Below are positions 1 to 17,200 of a stretch of DNA of 64,000 nucleotides, piece after piece. Position numbers and translations under genes: made by a program. The stretch comes from Anisakis pegreffii (taxonomy: Eukaryota; Nematoda; Chromadorea; Rhabditida; Anisakidae). Where the stretch lies: NCBI GenBank assembly GCA_035041965.1, contig JAPYMA010000682.1:62001-126000 (forward strand), read 5' to 3'. The notes beneath the pieces are model-generated. The model saw only the letters and a list, made by a program, of their open reading frames with translations, searched no databases and was not told the DNA's origin. The stretch's first letter is position 1; each line of letters begins with the position of its first letter.

Positions 1-3000
1 TCTATTAATTTGTATCATTATAAAACTTTCTCCTTGTTAATACAAAATAAAATGATCGCAATACATCAGCGCACAATGCTTCCTCTATTCATTCCCATTT
101 CAATCTTATCCAATATTCATTCCGTAATAATTGGCTTATAGACTGGGATTGTTTTCTTGAGTGGTTTCCTGAAAACATCGCTCGGTGTATATTCAGTTCC
201 CTTGTTTTATCAATTCCAGGAGGGTGCTGCACACTTTCCAGAAATTCCAACCGAAAATAATCAGGAAAATGCTAATTTTTATTGAGTACTAGATCACGCG
301 TTCGTAAATTTATCAAAGGTGATCATTTTCATTGAATGACTGATCATATAGCTGTTCTGATGCAAAAAAATAAATAGTATCACAATCGGAGTATCGAAAA
401 ATGATACTCGAGATAACAATTTTTGAAAAGCATCAATCATTGTGATGAATTCAGTATCAAATGCAAGAAATTGCCTGCTTTTTTTTTGATATCGTTATAG
501 ACGTTCAATAAGCTTTGCTTAAAATTGAGAAAGAAACCCGTCGGACCAGTTGTTAAAAGAGAATCGCTCTTTTTTATCATTGAAATGATTCAAATGATTT
601 TGAATTATTCACAAAATGGATTGTTTTCAATCATTTACATTAAGATTCTGAAGTGGAACGAAGTCGGAACAAAACGGTTTTTTAGATGATGAATTTGGGA
701 TTTTTATTGCTTGTGCTCCTTTGCTCTGGAAAATTTTCCATACGAATTAATTTCCTGAGATCATTGCTATCGTTCCACTTCTGATGGGATTTCAAAATGA
801 CTTCAGTTTGGGGATTATGACTAAGAAGTCTCATTTCTTAATCACTCTGCAAGAACTTATCAGTACTTTGCATTAAGATAACTGATTATCCTACAAAAAA
901 CAAGAAAATAAAAAGCTGAACTATCAAATGGAAACTTTACCTACTATTATCCTCATTGTTTTGTTCCGTTGCCGTCTCACTCATCAATGTCACAAAAGTT
1001 GTCCACTTCTAAATTCTGGCCACAAGCTTGCAGCGCAGTACATCATGAATCACTCGGAATCATGTTGCTTTATCGACCAATATTCAATGTTCCGCATAAT
1101 TCTGATGACTGAGGCTTGTGCACTGAGATGTGCACATTTTTCATATGTATGATAATTGTTTTCGTTTTAGAAACATTTAATGAGTCAGTCGCAAATAGAA
1201 TATGAAAATTCAATAGAAAAGCAAACCGAAACGTTTTGCATCTTCCACAGTTATATTTTAATTTATTATAATAATACAACGAATGAATGAAAATCATTAA
1301 GAACATTCAAAATTTTTCATTCATATTGATTTGATGATGTTTACACTGTGATCAAGCAACCAGTTTTTGATCATCATCATCTGCATATGCCAATCGACTT
1401 GCTCAATCCTCTTTTTGAATCACCGAATCCCCTTCAACTATCGCCTCGGGGCTTTTTGAATTGTGCTCTTCTTTGGTTGTTTCTTTGGTTGCTTTCTGCC
1501 GTTGCCTGTCGTTCATCAACGGCTTGTTGCTTCTCCTTAAAATTATTCTGTTGAAGATCTGATTTCAAATTCACTCTCAAATCATCATCACAGGTTTCGT
1601 TTCGTTTCGTTTTGTTTCAGTTGTTACTACTGCCACTTCAAGTTCCTGGTTTTCTACTTCACAACGTATTACTCCGTTATACTTATAAGCACACTCGATA
1701 AAGTACTTGTTGGTATTACCAACAACTTTCTATCCTATCTGTAAGAAGCAATCACTAGAATCATAGTCAGTGTTCCATATCCATCTGAACTCAACAACGA
1801 AATTATACCAATGCATGATCGATAGTCACTTGTTTGTTAGTATCACAAACCTTGAAAAAAAAAATCTCCATGAGAAGGTTTTGCTCGAAATGGAGTTTGA
1901 ATTTGACATGAAGTTGAATTCGATGAGCCATGAGTGGGAATTGATCCGATTACATGGCTGATCTAATCGCATGTCTGGGCTGGCTTGTCATCGTGTTACA
2001 GTGACATTGTATTGTTGACAATGAGACGAGCGAAATGAGAAGCATTCACCTCGAAAATGTGTTTCACTGAATGTTACCATAAATTTCAATTTCACTTAAA
2101 ATGTCAATTAATTACAGGTGATTGAGTTGTGCAGTGATTTGAAAAATTAATTGGACAGATGAGTCGATTCGAAAATATATTATCAGTTTTGATCGTTGCG
2201 TTGATCTCTTTGTTGACGGGTTAATTTTCAAATTGTTATCTTGTCTGCCACTTATCCACTTCACTGCTAGTACTTCATTCCGTTTTGTCAGATGTCATTA
2301 GCGTTATTTCAACAGCTCTGAATGAAAATTTCATGAGCAACATTCACATATACTAATGAATCTTTTGCGATTTCATATTTTGCTTGAATCAGTTAAATGA
2401 TTGATATGCACATATCAGTTATCAATTCAAGTCGTCATCGTCATACCTCCGATTCGCATGAAATTTGTCAATATCTTTTAAAAAGTTACTTAATTGTAAG
2501 CATCCTGCAGTGATAGCGCAGTAAAATTAACAATCCGCATTAAATTACTTTTGTGGTTCATTAATGATACTTGAGCACAAATTAAAGCCTTAAATATGTG
2601 AATGTTACATTGATAATTCAATTATTCTGAGCAATGAAAGGCAATAAAATAACCTTGACAGTGAATTAATCAGCTGAAAGATTTGAGTGTTCATTGGGAA
2701 TAACGACGATGCGAAATGTGTTTCGAATAGTTTCAATGAAAGACATTTAATTCGATGATAAGGAAAGGATTTCACAGAGTGTCTGGTTTGGAATGGAAAA
2801 ACTTTATTGAGAAAACTTATTGCATTAACAAATTAGAAATGACCTGTTTCGATCGCTCGAATATATGACTAACCTTAAAGTAGAATTTTATCTTTGCCAC
2901 CATATTTGGTGATTGATCAATGATGATCAAAAAAGAAGCATCTTAATAATTTCTTGTTGACAGTGAATCAATCATTTTCTGATTAATCTGCTGATGCCAT

Positions 3001-3666
3001 ACCAATCGATAGAATTATTAAGATATTGATAGAATGTCTACAAACTTACACAGGATTACCTGCGATTGAATCGAATTTCTGCAATTTGATTCATTGCTTT
3101 ATGATGAAAGATTACTCTGTTTGTGATACAATACATGCAATTCTGTGTTTTACTAGCTTTAGTTGGCCAAATGAAATGAGATTCGCACAATTTATGAGAT
3201 AGCATAGAGTCGAATCTGGTTTGTGCTTCTCGAAGGCGGAAAATTAGAAGCTTAAGGATGCAGCTCGCATCTCCATGTGGATATTTTTAGTTACTTTGTT
3301 TTGCGATAAATTTTTATTGAAAAATTACCTAATCAAGTTCACAATTATCTCATCCAAATTGATTTATGACTGTTACCTTTGATGTATTATATCATCAGGT
3401 TACCATCACTGTCCCATAACTTGCTTCGTCTCTCAACAGTTTACCGTGGTTCATTTTAGGTAACAATGCGTTTATTTTCAAGACGTCTGCCTTAACCGAA
3501 AGCGATTTTATTAATGCGGACCGTTTGACTCAAGGTTATCTTCATTCACTTTATTGTCATGTCAATCATTACTACCAAAAAGCTGTCATATCACTCAGCA
3601 AATAACTGAATTTCAGTGAGAAGAGATCAATTTCAGTGAGAGATTGATACATTTTCTCCAAATCAG
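1..3666. other. 5' flank without a recognised gene
   Basis: No open frame here has recognisable domain content or exon-like neighbours. The signal-peptide exon of the downstream astacin should lie in the 3' part. A possible one starts at the ATG at 3134 (MQFCVLLALVGQ), but its splice phase does not fit the next exon, so it is not called. Confidence 0.5.
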
Positions 3667-6960
<3,294 letters not shown>

Positions 6961-9542
6961 ATAGTTCAGGTAATTATCATGACTCATTCCGTATCAAACT
7001 ACATTCACCATCATGAACCGCATAATTACCACTACTGCCATGGTGATTCTCTTTGCAACTCATTATTTATACTGCGTTGTTATGCAGTAACAGTCGTTAA
7101 ATTTATCAGTAACGCTGATAGATTCAATAACTAGTCACATCATAAGTACTGTTATAAGTACAATACCATTATTTGTCTCGAGTAATCGTCCAAATCTATT
7201 ATCCTTATGAATATTATAATACCATTTTTGTCATATTTATTGAGCTCAACATTTTTTTGCAAACTTTCGTAGAAAATATGAAACTTTTCCGCATTCATTA
7301 CGAACATTTTCAGGGATCAGTGAAGAAATGCGATTAACGGATAATCAAAAAATAAAATAAGTACTATTTTCAGTTACCAAAAATCAATCTCATTTTTGAG
7401 CCACTCGCCGTTACCATGATACGTGTATTCATATGAACTGCCAATTCATCCGTGTAAATAATCAATGTTATGTTGTATTCTTTAGTGATATTGTTCTATG
7501 AGATTTTTAATAGATACGAAATGCGATTAATAAGTTTTCGGTTTATACACGCAATGCTTTAAGAAAACGACACACAACCGATGTGCCTTCTCAGCTGTTC
7601 GTGGATACAATTTTGAAACGTTGCTCGTTCGTTTTGCTTTCGTGAGAGTTATTCGATTGCTGATAAAGTGACTGTAAAGTGACCCTTTCATTCTGGCTTT
7701 AAATAGATATTTTCGATAAGAGCAAATGTATTCAGTCTTTATATTTCGTTACATTCATAAGCCTCCTATAAATGCCCGATAACCTTACCTGCATCAGTAC
7801 AGATGTTAAAATTTGATGGAAGGGACTGTATTGTTAAGAAAATGGACTTATTACCCGGGTTTTATCTTTCCGACATCTCGAATAACTTAACGTTACTTTG
7901 GCTTCATTCATTTCACAAATTTTCACGAATGATTATGTCTGTATTGATGTTTTGATTGTTATTATCGCTAGAACTAGTCAGTATTCAATATACTATATTT
8001 AGTACACCTAGGTACTATACAGGCACGTAGCCCCTTGAGAGACCTACACAGAGTTTAGTACATATCAAATTCAGGTTATTTTCTCCAAAATTTTGGGTGT
8101 ATCATATTTTTCAACTTGCCCCTCCCCGTAATTCCGAGCTGTTCTAGGTTGGAGTTCGCCCCTGAAAACTCTCAAACCGTAGCAAGAGCCTAGCTGTTCG
8201 TTACCTGATAATGTGGTTCGCTCATTATAAATAACCAAAAATCAGCTGATGTTCTTAGTGTACAACGTTTTTGTGTGCATACACGATGTGTATGTATGCT
8301 CCGTTTGTGCTATTGATCACTGACTCTACTCTCTAATGCCATCGCCATATGACTACTAACAACGCAGCATCACTCGCACTCGAAAAATTGTTGTGTTCAT
8401 ATGCTTTGTTCGTCTGCATTTTGTTTCACTCTTCAACACAAGTTTATAGCTGATTTGATGCTGCTGCTGCTGCTTTTATTCGCCGCCGCCGCATCATCTT
8501 TCAACTGAATGTTACTTCAATTTGACATTTCGATTTATATTTTATCAATTCATTGAATATTTATTGACAATACTAAATTTTATTTCCATTATGCACTTCT
8601 TTTATTATTCACTTCGTATGCTATTTGTGTATTATATATTGAAACAACTCGTTAATTATTTCACAGATTCATCCGATTGTTTTCACTTCCTTCGTAGTTT
8701 ATCAGCAGTGATTTGCAGTAGTTTGTCGTATACGTATAAGTGTTAAGGAGTTAGCTTCGATGCGTCATAATCTTAAAGTATAGAGGATTTTAGTTCACTT
8801 TTAAATGCTTGTTAATGTTCGTGCTTTCTTTCGAGTGTATTCTTTGCCGTTGTTATTCGTGTTTCTTGATGTGTTTTGAATGTGACTGCTTTGTTCGAAT
8901 TCGTGATAGCTATAATATGAATAATATTCCGAGGAACATTTCGAATAAAATGAATTTGTTGTCATCAGCCATAACTGATTGGGCGCAAATGTTGGCGGGG
9001 AGCACGGAGGTCTTATGATAAGTTACAGCTCTCGAAGTGAGCTTGCCACAAACAGATGGAAGCATCTTACGTGAAAAATTTGGTTATTCTCGTGCAAGTT
9101 CAGCTTACAGCATTCATATTGCCACAGTGGGTTTTAGATCGAAATTGAATCTTTCTGAATAAGAGAGTCCTCTGGAAGATTCTCCAGAAAGGGTGTGTAA
9201 TCCAAAGGGCCACAGGCAAACGATCATTTTAATGATGGTTGCTTTGCTGAACAATTGAGCTGCTCTCAACATGTGATCTGCGAACGTTGAACGTCGCTTA
9301 AAAACCAATTCAAACCTTGCTTCACATTTCCTTCACAATTTAAATTCAAATCTGCAATAACTTATGGAAGTGTTTTATGGTCTTTTTTCATATCACAAAT
9401 ATTTCATATCAATTTGACTTCAAAATCGTCACTATTCATATCACTGCATATCAATCGCAAAATCAATTTGATTAAGAACGTATAATAAATGATAAGTTTC
9501 GCAACGATAGTTTCATAACGTCATCCTGATTGGTCATGACTG

Positions 9543-9881
9543 TCAAACGTTTCTGACCTTGTTGTCCGTAAAGCGCATCCATAATGTCCGAGATCGTGCT
9601 TTCCTTTGCGAGCTCCTTCCATATCCTCTTTCCATTGCATCCGTCTTTATTCGTGGAGGTTTTCCGAATTCCACAACGTACACGAGGAAAATGATCAACG
9701 TTTTGTAATCACTTTGGATTTGATCAGTTAAATTCTGATTGCTCATAAAAGTAAATGATGGATGAATTTCATCTCGAACAGCTCTCCTGCAAACACCACA
9801 GATATATGTTAGTAGTTTCACCCACTTAACAATAAACATAACTTTGCATTTTCTGCTGACAATATCGTTGAAAACATTCAT
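9543..9881 (-). other. Unrecognised minus-strand open frame, possible exon(s)
   Basis: A 112-codon minus-strand frame. Within it, a good 3' splice site (TGGTGTTTGCAG) precedes RAVRDEIHPSFTF, and a GTGTAC donor-like site follows LIIFL about 100 nt later. The spacing of this piece vaguely recalls the start of the thioredoxin-like domain in FAF/UBX proteins, but I cannot extend that match in either direction. It may be a chance open frame. No function is proposed. Confidence 0.15.
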
Positions 9882-10374
9882 TCTGACAATTTATTCTTTT
9901 TTTTTCACGAATCATTTCATTCTCAAATTTTCTTTCAAGTGTTCGGTCGTACCACCCTAATCGGTACTGCTCTCCTCGTGTGTCTACTAGGTTCACTTTT
10001 TTAAATCTTTTCGTTCGACATTTGCCGGCAGTTCAAATGACGATTTTAATTGCTACTTTAATTGTTATTTTTATATGGCAGCAGTTTAATATTTATTTAG
10101 CACTTTTGATAGAATGAATCCGTTTTGGTAGTATGTGAACAACCGAATAGTCAGTTTTGTTATTGTCGGTTGCAATATGTCATTAGTTCATTTGGTGGAA
10201 AATGGTTATTTAAAAAATAAGACGGGAGGAGAATTTTGAACCATTTTATTCGTTTTTGAGTGATTACGGCACAAACTGATTTTTTCCCCGCCAAATGACT
10301 GCTGATAAGAAATACATTGATGATAATATCAGTAATACTGTGTATGGTAACAATAGTAAACTAACAATAGTAAA

Positions 10375-10487
10375 AACGATTATTATTATAATAACAATGA
10401 TAATAATGGTAATAATAACAATAATAAATAATAACAATAATAAATAATAATAGTAAATAATAATAAACAATAATAATGATAGTAACA
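10375..10487. repeat. AAT/AAC-type trinucleotide microsatellite
   Basis: A run of imperfect ATA/ATA/ACA trinucleotides about 110 bp long. The overlapping minus-strand frames rich in I, Y and L are translations of this repeat and are not genes. Confidence 0.85.
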
Positions 10488-11197
10488 GTTTCAATTGATG
10501 TGTTTATCAAACATTTATAAATTATTCTCACTTTCATTTCGATATTCTTGATTCGTTTTGGAGCATTCATATAACAAAGACAGTATCGTTGTTAGAAGTG
10601 ATTTAAAAGGGATAATTGTTTCGGTTTTGGTGATCGAAATGATTTAACTTGACTTGACTTTGTTCGAAAGAAATGTCAGGTGATATGTATAAAGTGCCAC
10701 GTTGTGCTGATATGTACTTAGCATTAGTTTCATTTAAATGAATAATGTCGAATCCGAACTTAACCGAGTCATTTCTGCACTGATGTGAGAACAAGTGTCG
10801 GAAGAATGTCCTTGTTATGCTTTGAGTGTGCGATTTGACTGCATCCACACAGACTGATTACTGATAGTTAATTGTTTTAGAATTGTTATGGCATTAAAAG
10901 AGATATTTTATTGTTGCTTCGTTGGTGATCATTTTATTTCATAGACTGCTGTGATGTGTTTTTGCAGCTTTAAGCAGCACTGCGTTGCCTTACATTCCAG
11001 CCGAAAACTTTCTGAAAGAGCGATGCGGTGGTCGTCTCATTTTATCCCACTTCGGAATCTTTATATTTTAATTGTGATTATTCATATATGCAACTGAGCA
11101 TTTTTCAAATGTTCAGTTGCGTATACGAAATGCGTATTTGGTGTGAATTGTTTTCGGTTGTTTTGAATTTGTTTAAAATGTTGCACTGAAAAGCTTT

Positions 11198-11241
11198 AAA
11201 TTTCAGTATTTAAATTCAACATTTTTCGTTTTTCGTGGCAA
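11198..11241 (+). promoter_or_regulatory. Candidate spliced-leader acceptor of the UBE3A-like gene
   Basis: TTTAAATTTCAG ends at 11206, 34 nt before the ATG at 11241, with no open frame that would make it an ordinary internal junction. In a nematode this is the typical layout of an SL trans-splice site. Confidence 0.4.
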
Positions 11242-14200
11242 TGGTTAATGGGAAAACATCTTCGATAACAACAGCAGCAGCAGCAGCAACGATGGACAGA
11301 GAAGAGCGAACGCAGCAGAACCTAGCAACAGATCATCATGACAAGACAACACCAACAACACAACATGCTCAAGTTACGAAAGAACTCAAAGACTCATTGC
11401 GAAGATATTACAGACAGGTGCTATTTTTTATTTGATCGGATATTTGTGTGTTATTCAGTCATGAACGTTTGAAAGTTCCTAAGCTGGGTGATCATATTGA
11501 TAAAAATAACAGTATAAGAATAAAAATTGCAGCTGATATCTGGATGTGGCCGACTGGACTGTACGAATGAGTATTGTGCATCATCTGGTAAATTTCCGAA
11601 GTTGACTAGTAACGGCGCAGCCGCACGTGCCCTGTTATGTCTTCGCGATAAAGCACCATTCTGTGATACATCGCCAAGTTTGTGTTTATTACATATGGAT
11701 AACTTACGTGGTTATGGAATTGAGTCAGGCTGCTCGCAGTTGCTCTTCCTTTGCCTAGTTAAATTGAATATGAATGCGATCGGTTTCAGAGTGGGATTAT
11801 GAGGAGAGTATAAACGAGGATCGTATCAAAGAGATCTTCAAAAGATGTCGTGAAGCGAACGATTGGACAATGATGAAACGCTTCGTGGAATATATATTCG
11901 GTTCTCGTGATGTATTGCTCCGTTCATTTGTTACACCCGACTTTGCAGATAAAATATCAAAGGTGTGTATGTTCAGCAGCACTTCTGCAAACATTTCGAC
12001 GATCATTCATGTGATTCTTTACCCGATTCACTTTAATGAATCAAGAGATATATTAAGGGATGTGAGCAAACAACCGAAGTGAATACCCCGAAAATGAACT
12101 GTCAGCAAGAAGCACTAAGCATGCAGCCACCGTGTGCGCCTCGTAAACGTCGTGCAATCGACTGCTGTTCATCGGCAGCAAATGCTTCACCAAATAACAC
12201 CCCCAATAATAATATCAGTACCGATGACAGTACACCACAGCAACACAACACTAACGATAATACTCATCATAATGATACCGATGATGAAACAATGATTACA
12301 AGTCAACGTAAGTCAAAGTTTATTCATTTATCAAAGTTCTGTAGAGCGGTTGTGGTTATGTATTTATTTATGCGGGGTTGAATTTGTTTTGCGATTACAG
12401 TTTTGTCTTCGTAAATGATTCATTTTGCTTTTAGTTGAGCCCATAAATTACAATGGAAATTCAGACTAGTTTCATTTGCTTGAAGGAATTTCCTTAAAAA
12501 CAAAATCCTTACAACCTCGTAGGAGTTTCATTGGAAAGAGAAGGCTTCGAATAGATATGAGTTTAAGAATAACAGAAGGCTTGATAGTACTTTGGCTTTA
12601 ATAATAGCCAAAAGTAATATACCAAGCATTTTGTTTGGATAATAATAATGACAGAATATTATGAAATGTGCACGTTTTGCACAATAAACGACGTAATGCT
12701 TTCAGAAATGGAACAACAAACCACAGAATCAACCGAAGTCGATGCAATAAGGACAAATAATCGAGGTGCATCTGCAGATGGAAGTGTAAATGAGAACACT
12801 CCAACGACTCAGCACGACCACTCTTCAGTTGCATTAAGACGCATCAACGTACAGCCAGCAAACGTAACACAGTCGGGTAGTAATATCGACACTGTCGTTT
12901 CGACTGCGTCTAATAGTCTGACGAGGTTTTATTTATTTGTCATTATTGTTATTTCAATTGTGTTATTTCTTCGGATTATGTTTCAAAAGATTTTATATTT
13001 ATTCGTATGCTTACGATTAGTAATGATTGGTATTGATGGTCGTATTACTAGGGATCTAGTTCACCGTTTAGGTGGAAGATACATCGCTAAATCGAATTTT
13101 AATAAGTGTTTCACGATAATCTTATGAGTAATGATTAAATGGTGACAGTGATAATGCTTGTGAAAGTGTACAGGTCGGCATCCGATTTGGGTACGTCACA
13201 CCCCACCTCACGCGCTGACCATTGCAATGACTGTGGATGGCGCAATATTGTGGTCGAGGATAAAGATGCACAAACTGAGAGTATGGATATAAGTGATAAA
13301 AAGGTTCGTTAATTCTGGTGTACATCTAGTTGTTTGCGGTTTGCATCTTTTATTCAGTTATTATTAGTAATGTTATTATTTTCATTATTATTTTAGACGA
13401 ACGCGGAGAAGAATGATGACAAATCAAATTTAAGTGAAGAAAACACCTCGGTGCTGAGTGCGCTTCGGAGTGGAAGGTAGCTTATTTGTTCAAGATGTTA
13501 TTCCATTTCACACTGCGATAATTTCAGGCATTGATCATGAGTTATGAAGTTCGTTGCTTTGAGCATCATCCGGTTAGTTTCTCTCGGAAAAAAGAAAATG
13601 AGTTCCTTTCTAAAGGATATTCAGTGAGAAAACTGAGCAACGAATTAATTGTTGAAGCTTTATCGTTGAAGAACCAAGAAGAACAAATTTTTTTCAAAGG
13701 TTATTAGGTGACGTAATTTTTTTTTGAGGTGTCCAACTGATATGGAGGCAGCGAAGCGTTGTTTCGACATTTTGTTCGAGATGAACGACAATCTTGGTGA
13801 TTTCCTTCAAAACGCAATGGGTTCAGTGGCGAAACTGTGCAATGCCATCGAATTTCAGGTCACTTTTTTGAGTTGATTCTATTGAGAGGGGGTGTTTATC
13901 ACTGAGAGTGAACGAACTGATTTTGTTTGAATTGCTGCAATCAGTAAGACAGTGCAATTTTTCTGGTGATTATGGTAATGCTAACAGAGAATTATTTGGA
14001 AGCTAAAAATCAGCTTTGCGACTGAATATCACTTCACCAATTACATAATGCCAGCCTCGAAAATATTTACAAAAAAAATTCTTATGAGAGTAATCATAAT
14101 TGGATTGGATAATTTCAGTTACGCTATGAACGTGCCTGGGAACGCAATCCAGCTGGAATAGTGCACCTAATGAATCTCTTATTTTCATTACCATTCGTTC

Positions 14201-17200
14201 AGTGGTTTGAGTTTATTGATGTCGGTTTAATGCCGTTATGTAAGATGTGCACTAATTTGGGCAACGAAGGGCAAATGACCGTGGCGAGTGTTTGGGCTAA
14301 CTTTGAAGCAGAATGGTTGCAGGATCACATAGGAATGTTGCAGCAGGTTATTACTAGCTTTTCGAGCAGTTGCATTCAGGCAGTTTAATGTGATCATTGT
14401 TCTTGATACTGAGTCACATCGAATAGGAGTCTGTAGCTTCATTGGCTTTTCGATTCAGTTGACTTGGAACTCGGATTTGGCAATTCATTTGAGAAGGATA
14501 ATAAAAGAATTGCACATTAAAAATGGATTGTTTGACGAAGAAATAGAGCACCTTGAAGATACTTTCGAAATTAATATTGAATAAAAGAGTGCATTAAAGG
14601 CGATAACAATTCGTGTATTAACTGTAATTGATGCAGTCGGAAGTTTGCCGCGATTTACGGATCGAATCGAACCACTGCCAACGGCCGTGCAGACACTTTC
14701 GATTCTCTACAAAGCCGTTTTGATCAAAGCGAAACGATCCACCGAACAACAGTTGCCGCGAGGTATTATTGTATTTCATTAATTCACTTCGCAGAATATC
14801 TTTTCCACCAATCAAGTTTCAGTGTCATTTTGAAATGTTTTCATTCTGATTCGGAATTGAGAATGATTGTCGTGTGAAGATTTTTGATGTTATTAGTAAT
14901 ATTCTACTTTCAGTGTACTTGTCATAAATTTGTGTATTCTATAAATTCTGAGAGCTTCTTTGGAGCGGTTGTCATGTTCCAGAATTAGTTTAAAAGAAGA
15001 GACAATTATTTTCAGAATTACTTCTTAAACATCAGAATCGAGAACAAAGAGCTACACCACTGCCTTCTGACGCAATGGATACTTCAGAGGATGCAGTAAC
15101 GCATGATCGTAAGTTATTCAGTAACGTTTGTGAAACTGTCTTCTTTTGTAGATGTTCGTTTTAGTTAGAAAATTTGGTGTTTATATCGTTGAAGAAGCTG
15201 AATGATGGCATTATTCAACATCTCAATTTCTACATTTCAGAAAGTGCGCTCAATGATTCCGATACGCAACATTTGGAATCACCGTTCCTGAAAGCACTCC
15301 GAGCTCGTGGTATGCATTACGCTATTTTTAGTTTCGTTGACTTGTGCGCTGCTTTAATATGGACAGTAGATATGATTAGTGCGTGGTGCGAGAGCGGATT
15401 GAATAGATCGATTTGATTGCAGACGAAAATGACGACGACGGAGAGAATCGTGCTGCGAGAATGGCCGAGATCGACGCGTGGGCAGTGACGAACACATGCT
15501 TCCCGCTTACCGAATTTATCAATACATCACTCAGTGAAAATTTCTCAGTTGAAGACGATTTTGTTGCGTATAAGGTTGGATTGGTTCAGTAACGTGTCGA
15601 ATATTCCAGTCTTGAAATCATTATATTTTTGATCAGCAGTAACAACTACTGATTAAAAAATTTTTCTAATGATAATGGCAGAAATGATGATGAGATGACA
15701 GTTGCTGTGATATTGATGATGATCAAAGAAATTGTTGTAGCCACAGTAATAATGCAGCCTTCAATGCAGATTCTCACGTCACCTCAACAAATAACCACTC
15801 TTCGAGATCACTCTATATGAAAAAAAGATAATTTTATAAAATTGTCCCACCAATAACGGTAATAATGAATTCAGTCGTTCCAAAACGGTCGTGCATTCTC
15901 GGTTCTACCTGAATATTCGTTTGTGTTATCACTGGAAGCGAAACAGCGATTCCTGATTATTTACAATCGAATCAAACAACGTTCCGAACGACGTCATGCG
16001 ATCGCAGATGCGATTACGTACGGAGTGATGATCGAGCCCTACCTGAGACTTGCTGTTCGACGAAGTAATGTCGTACGAGATGCACTCGATGGGGTCGGTC
16101 ACTTCTTCTCTTTTCTTTCAGTCGCTTTTCATCCGATTTGTTGCATCTCATAGAGCCATTCAAGTGAACATTTTCGAAAGTTTATCCGATTTTCAGCTCT
16201 CCGCGGTTGCATTCGACAACGTAGGTAACTTCAGAAAGCAACTTCGTGTCTATTTTGATGACGAACAAGCCGTGGACGAAGGTGGCGTCTCTAAAGAATT
16301 CTATCAGCTAATAACACAACAACTATTTTGTCCTGATTATGGTTAGTCGAATATTATCTGTGGATTGTTTCGGATGACACTTTCAAAGTCTGAGTCATGA
16401 CCATTTATTTTAAGTTGTGACTTTTAAGCAATGAATATCTTTCAGGAATGTTTATATTCAATGAAAAGAGTGGATTGTATTGGTTCAATTCGCAGTGCAC
16501 CTTTTGTGATGATGAATATGGCTTGATTGGTTTGTTGTTTGGTTTGGCAATTTACAATAATATTCTGGTGGATGTTCGATTTCCGATCGCTTTGTACACT
16601 AAGTTGTTGGCGAGGCCAGCACAATTCGATGAACTTGATGAACTGGATCCGGTCTGTTTTACTGTTTATTTGTTCCGTTCGGGATTTGTAATGATGACCT
16701 TATATTTAGTTAAGCTATAGTGTTGGTAACGATTATTGCCGATGTTGTTACTTCATTTGTTTTTTTCTTTTTCAATCAAAGTACAGTGATATAATTCAAC
16801 TGATCAGTTTTTGTAGGATTTATATCGAGGATTGACAGAGTTGCTCGCTTGTGAAGACGATGTTGAGAATATCTATTGCTATTCGTTTGAAATATCATAT
16901 AAAGATGCATTCGGTCACACTCATGCCAAAGAACTCATTCCAAATGGTAAAAATATTCGAGTGACGAATGAAAACAAAAAGGTTTTTGTTTTGGTTGATT
17001 ATTTGTTTTGATTTGATTATTGATTCGGCACTTGTATGCAAATTTTATTGATTTCATCGAGTGTTGTTTGAATGAAAATTTTTTGAGGAATTCGTTTTGT
17101 TGTACGCCGATTTCTTGTTGAACGTTCTGGTGAAACGACAATTCGAAGCGTTCAGTGCTGGATTCGTGAAGGTGGCGAATCAAGGACTGCTGCGACGATT

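Larger units (their letters stand above)
6961..11206. other. Intergenic region between astacin and UBE3A-like genes
   Basis: About 4.2 kb with no supported gene. It holds CTG/CGC trinucleotide runs near 8460-8495, an AAT/AAC microsatellite at about 10378-10485, and a GC-richer patch at 7995-8210 that could be a degraded element. Minus-strand open frames at 9114-9308 and 9543-9881 are discussed separately. An AATAAA near 7349 could serve the astacin transcript. Confidence 0.5.

Noticed and set aside
9543..9881. 112-codon minus-strand frame with splice-like borders
   Set aside because: A piece resembles exon structure and faintly recalls an FAF/UBX thioredoxin-like start, but no neighbouring exon extends the match. 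Kept only as a low-confidence note.
13530..13580. Open segment after TTTCAG (ALIMSYEVRCF) as a UBE3A exon
   Set aside because: It needs phase 0, while the preceding exon ends in phase 2. Joining 13476 directly to 13729 gives a frame that aligns with UBE3A.
14390..14584. 64-codon + frame inside the UBE3A-like gene
   Set aside because: Joining exon 14119-14346 to 14588 skips it and keeps the frame; the segment has no match to UBE3A.
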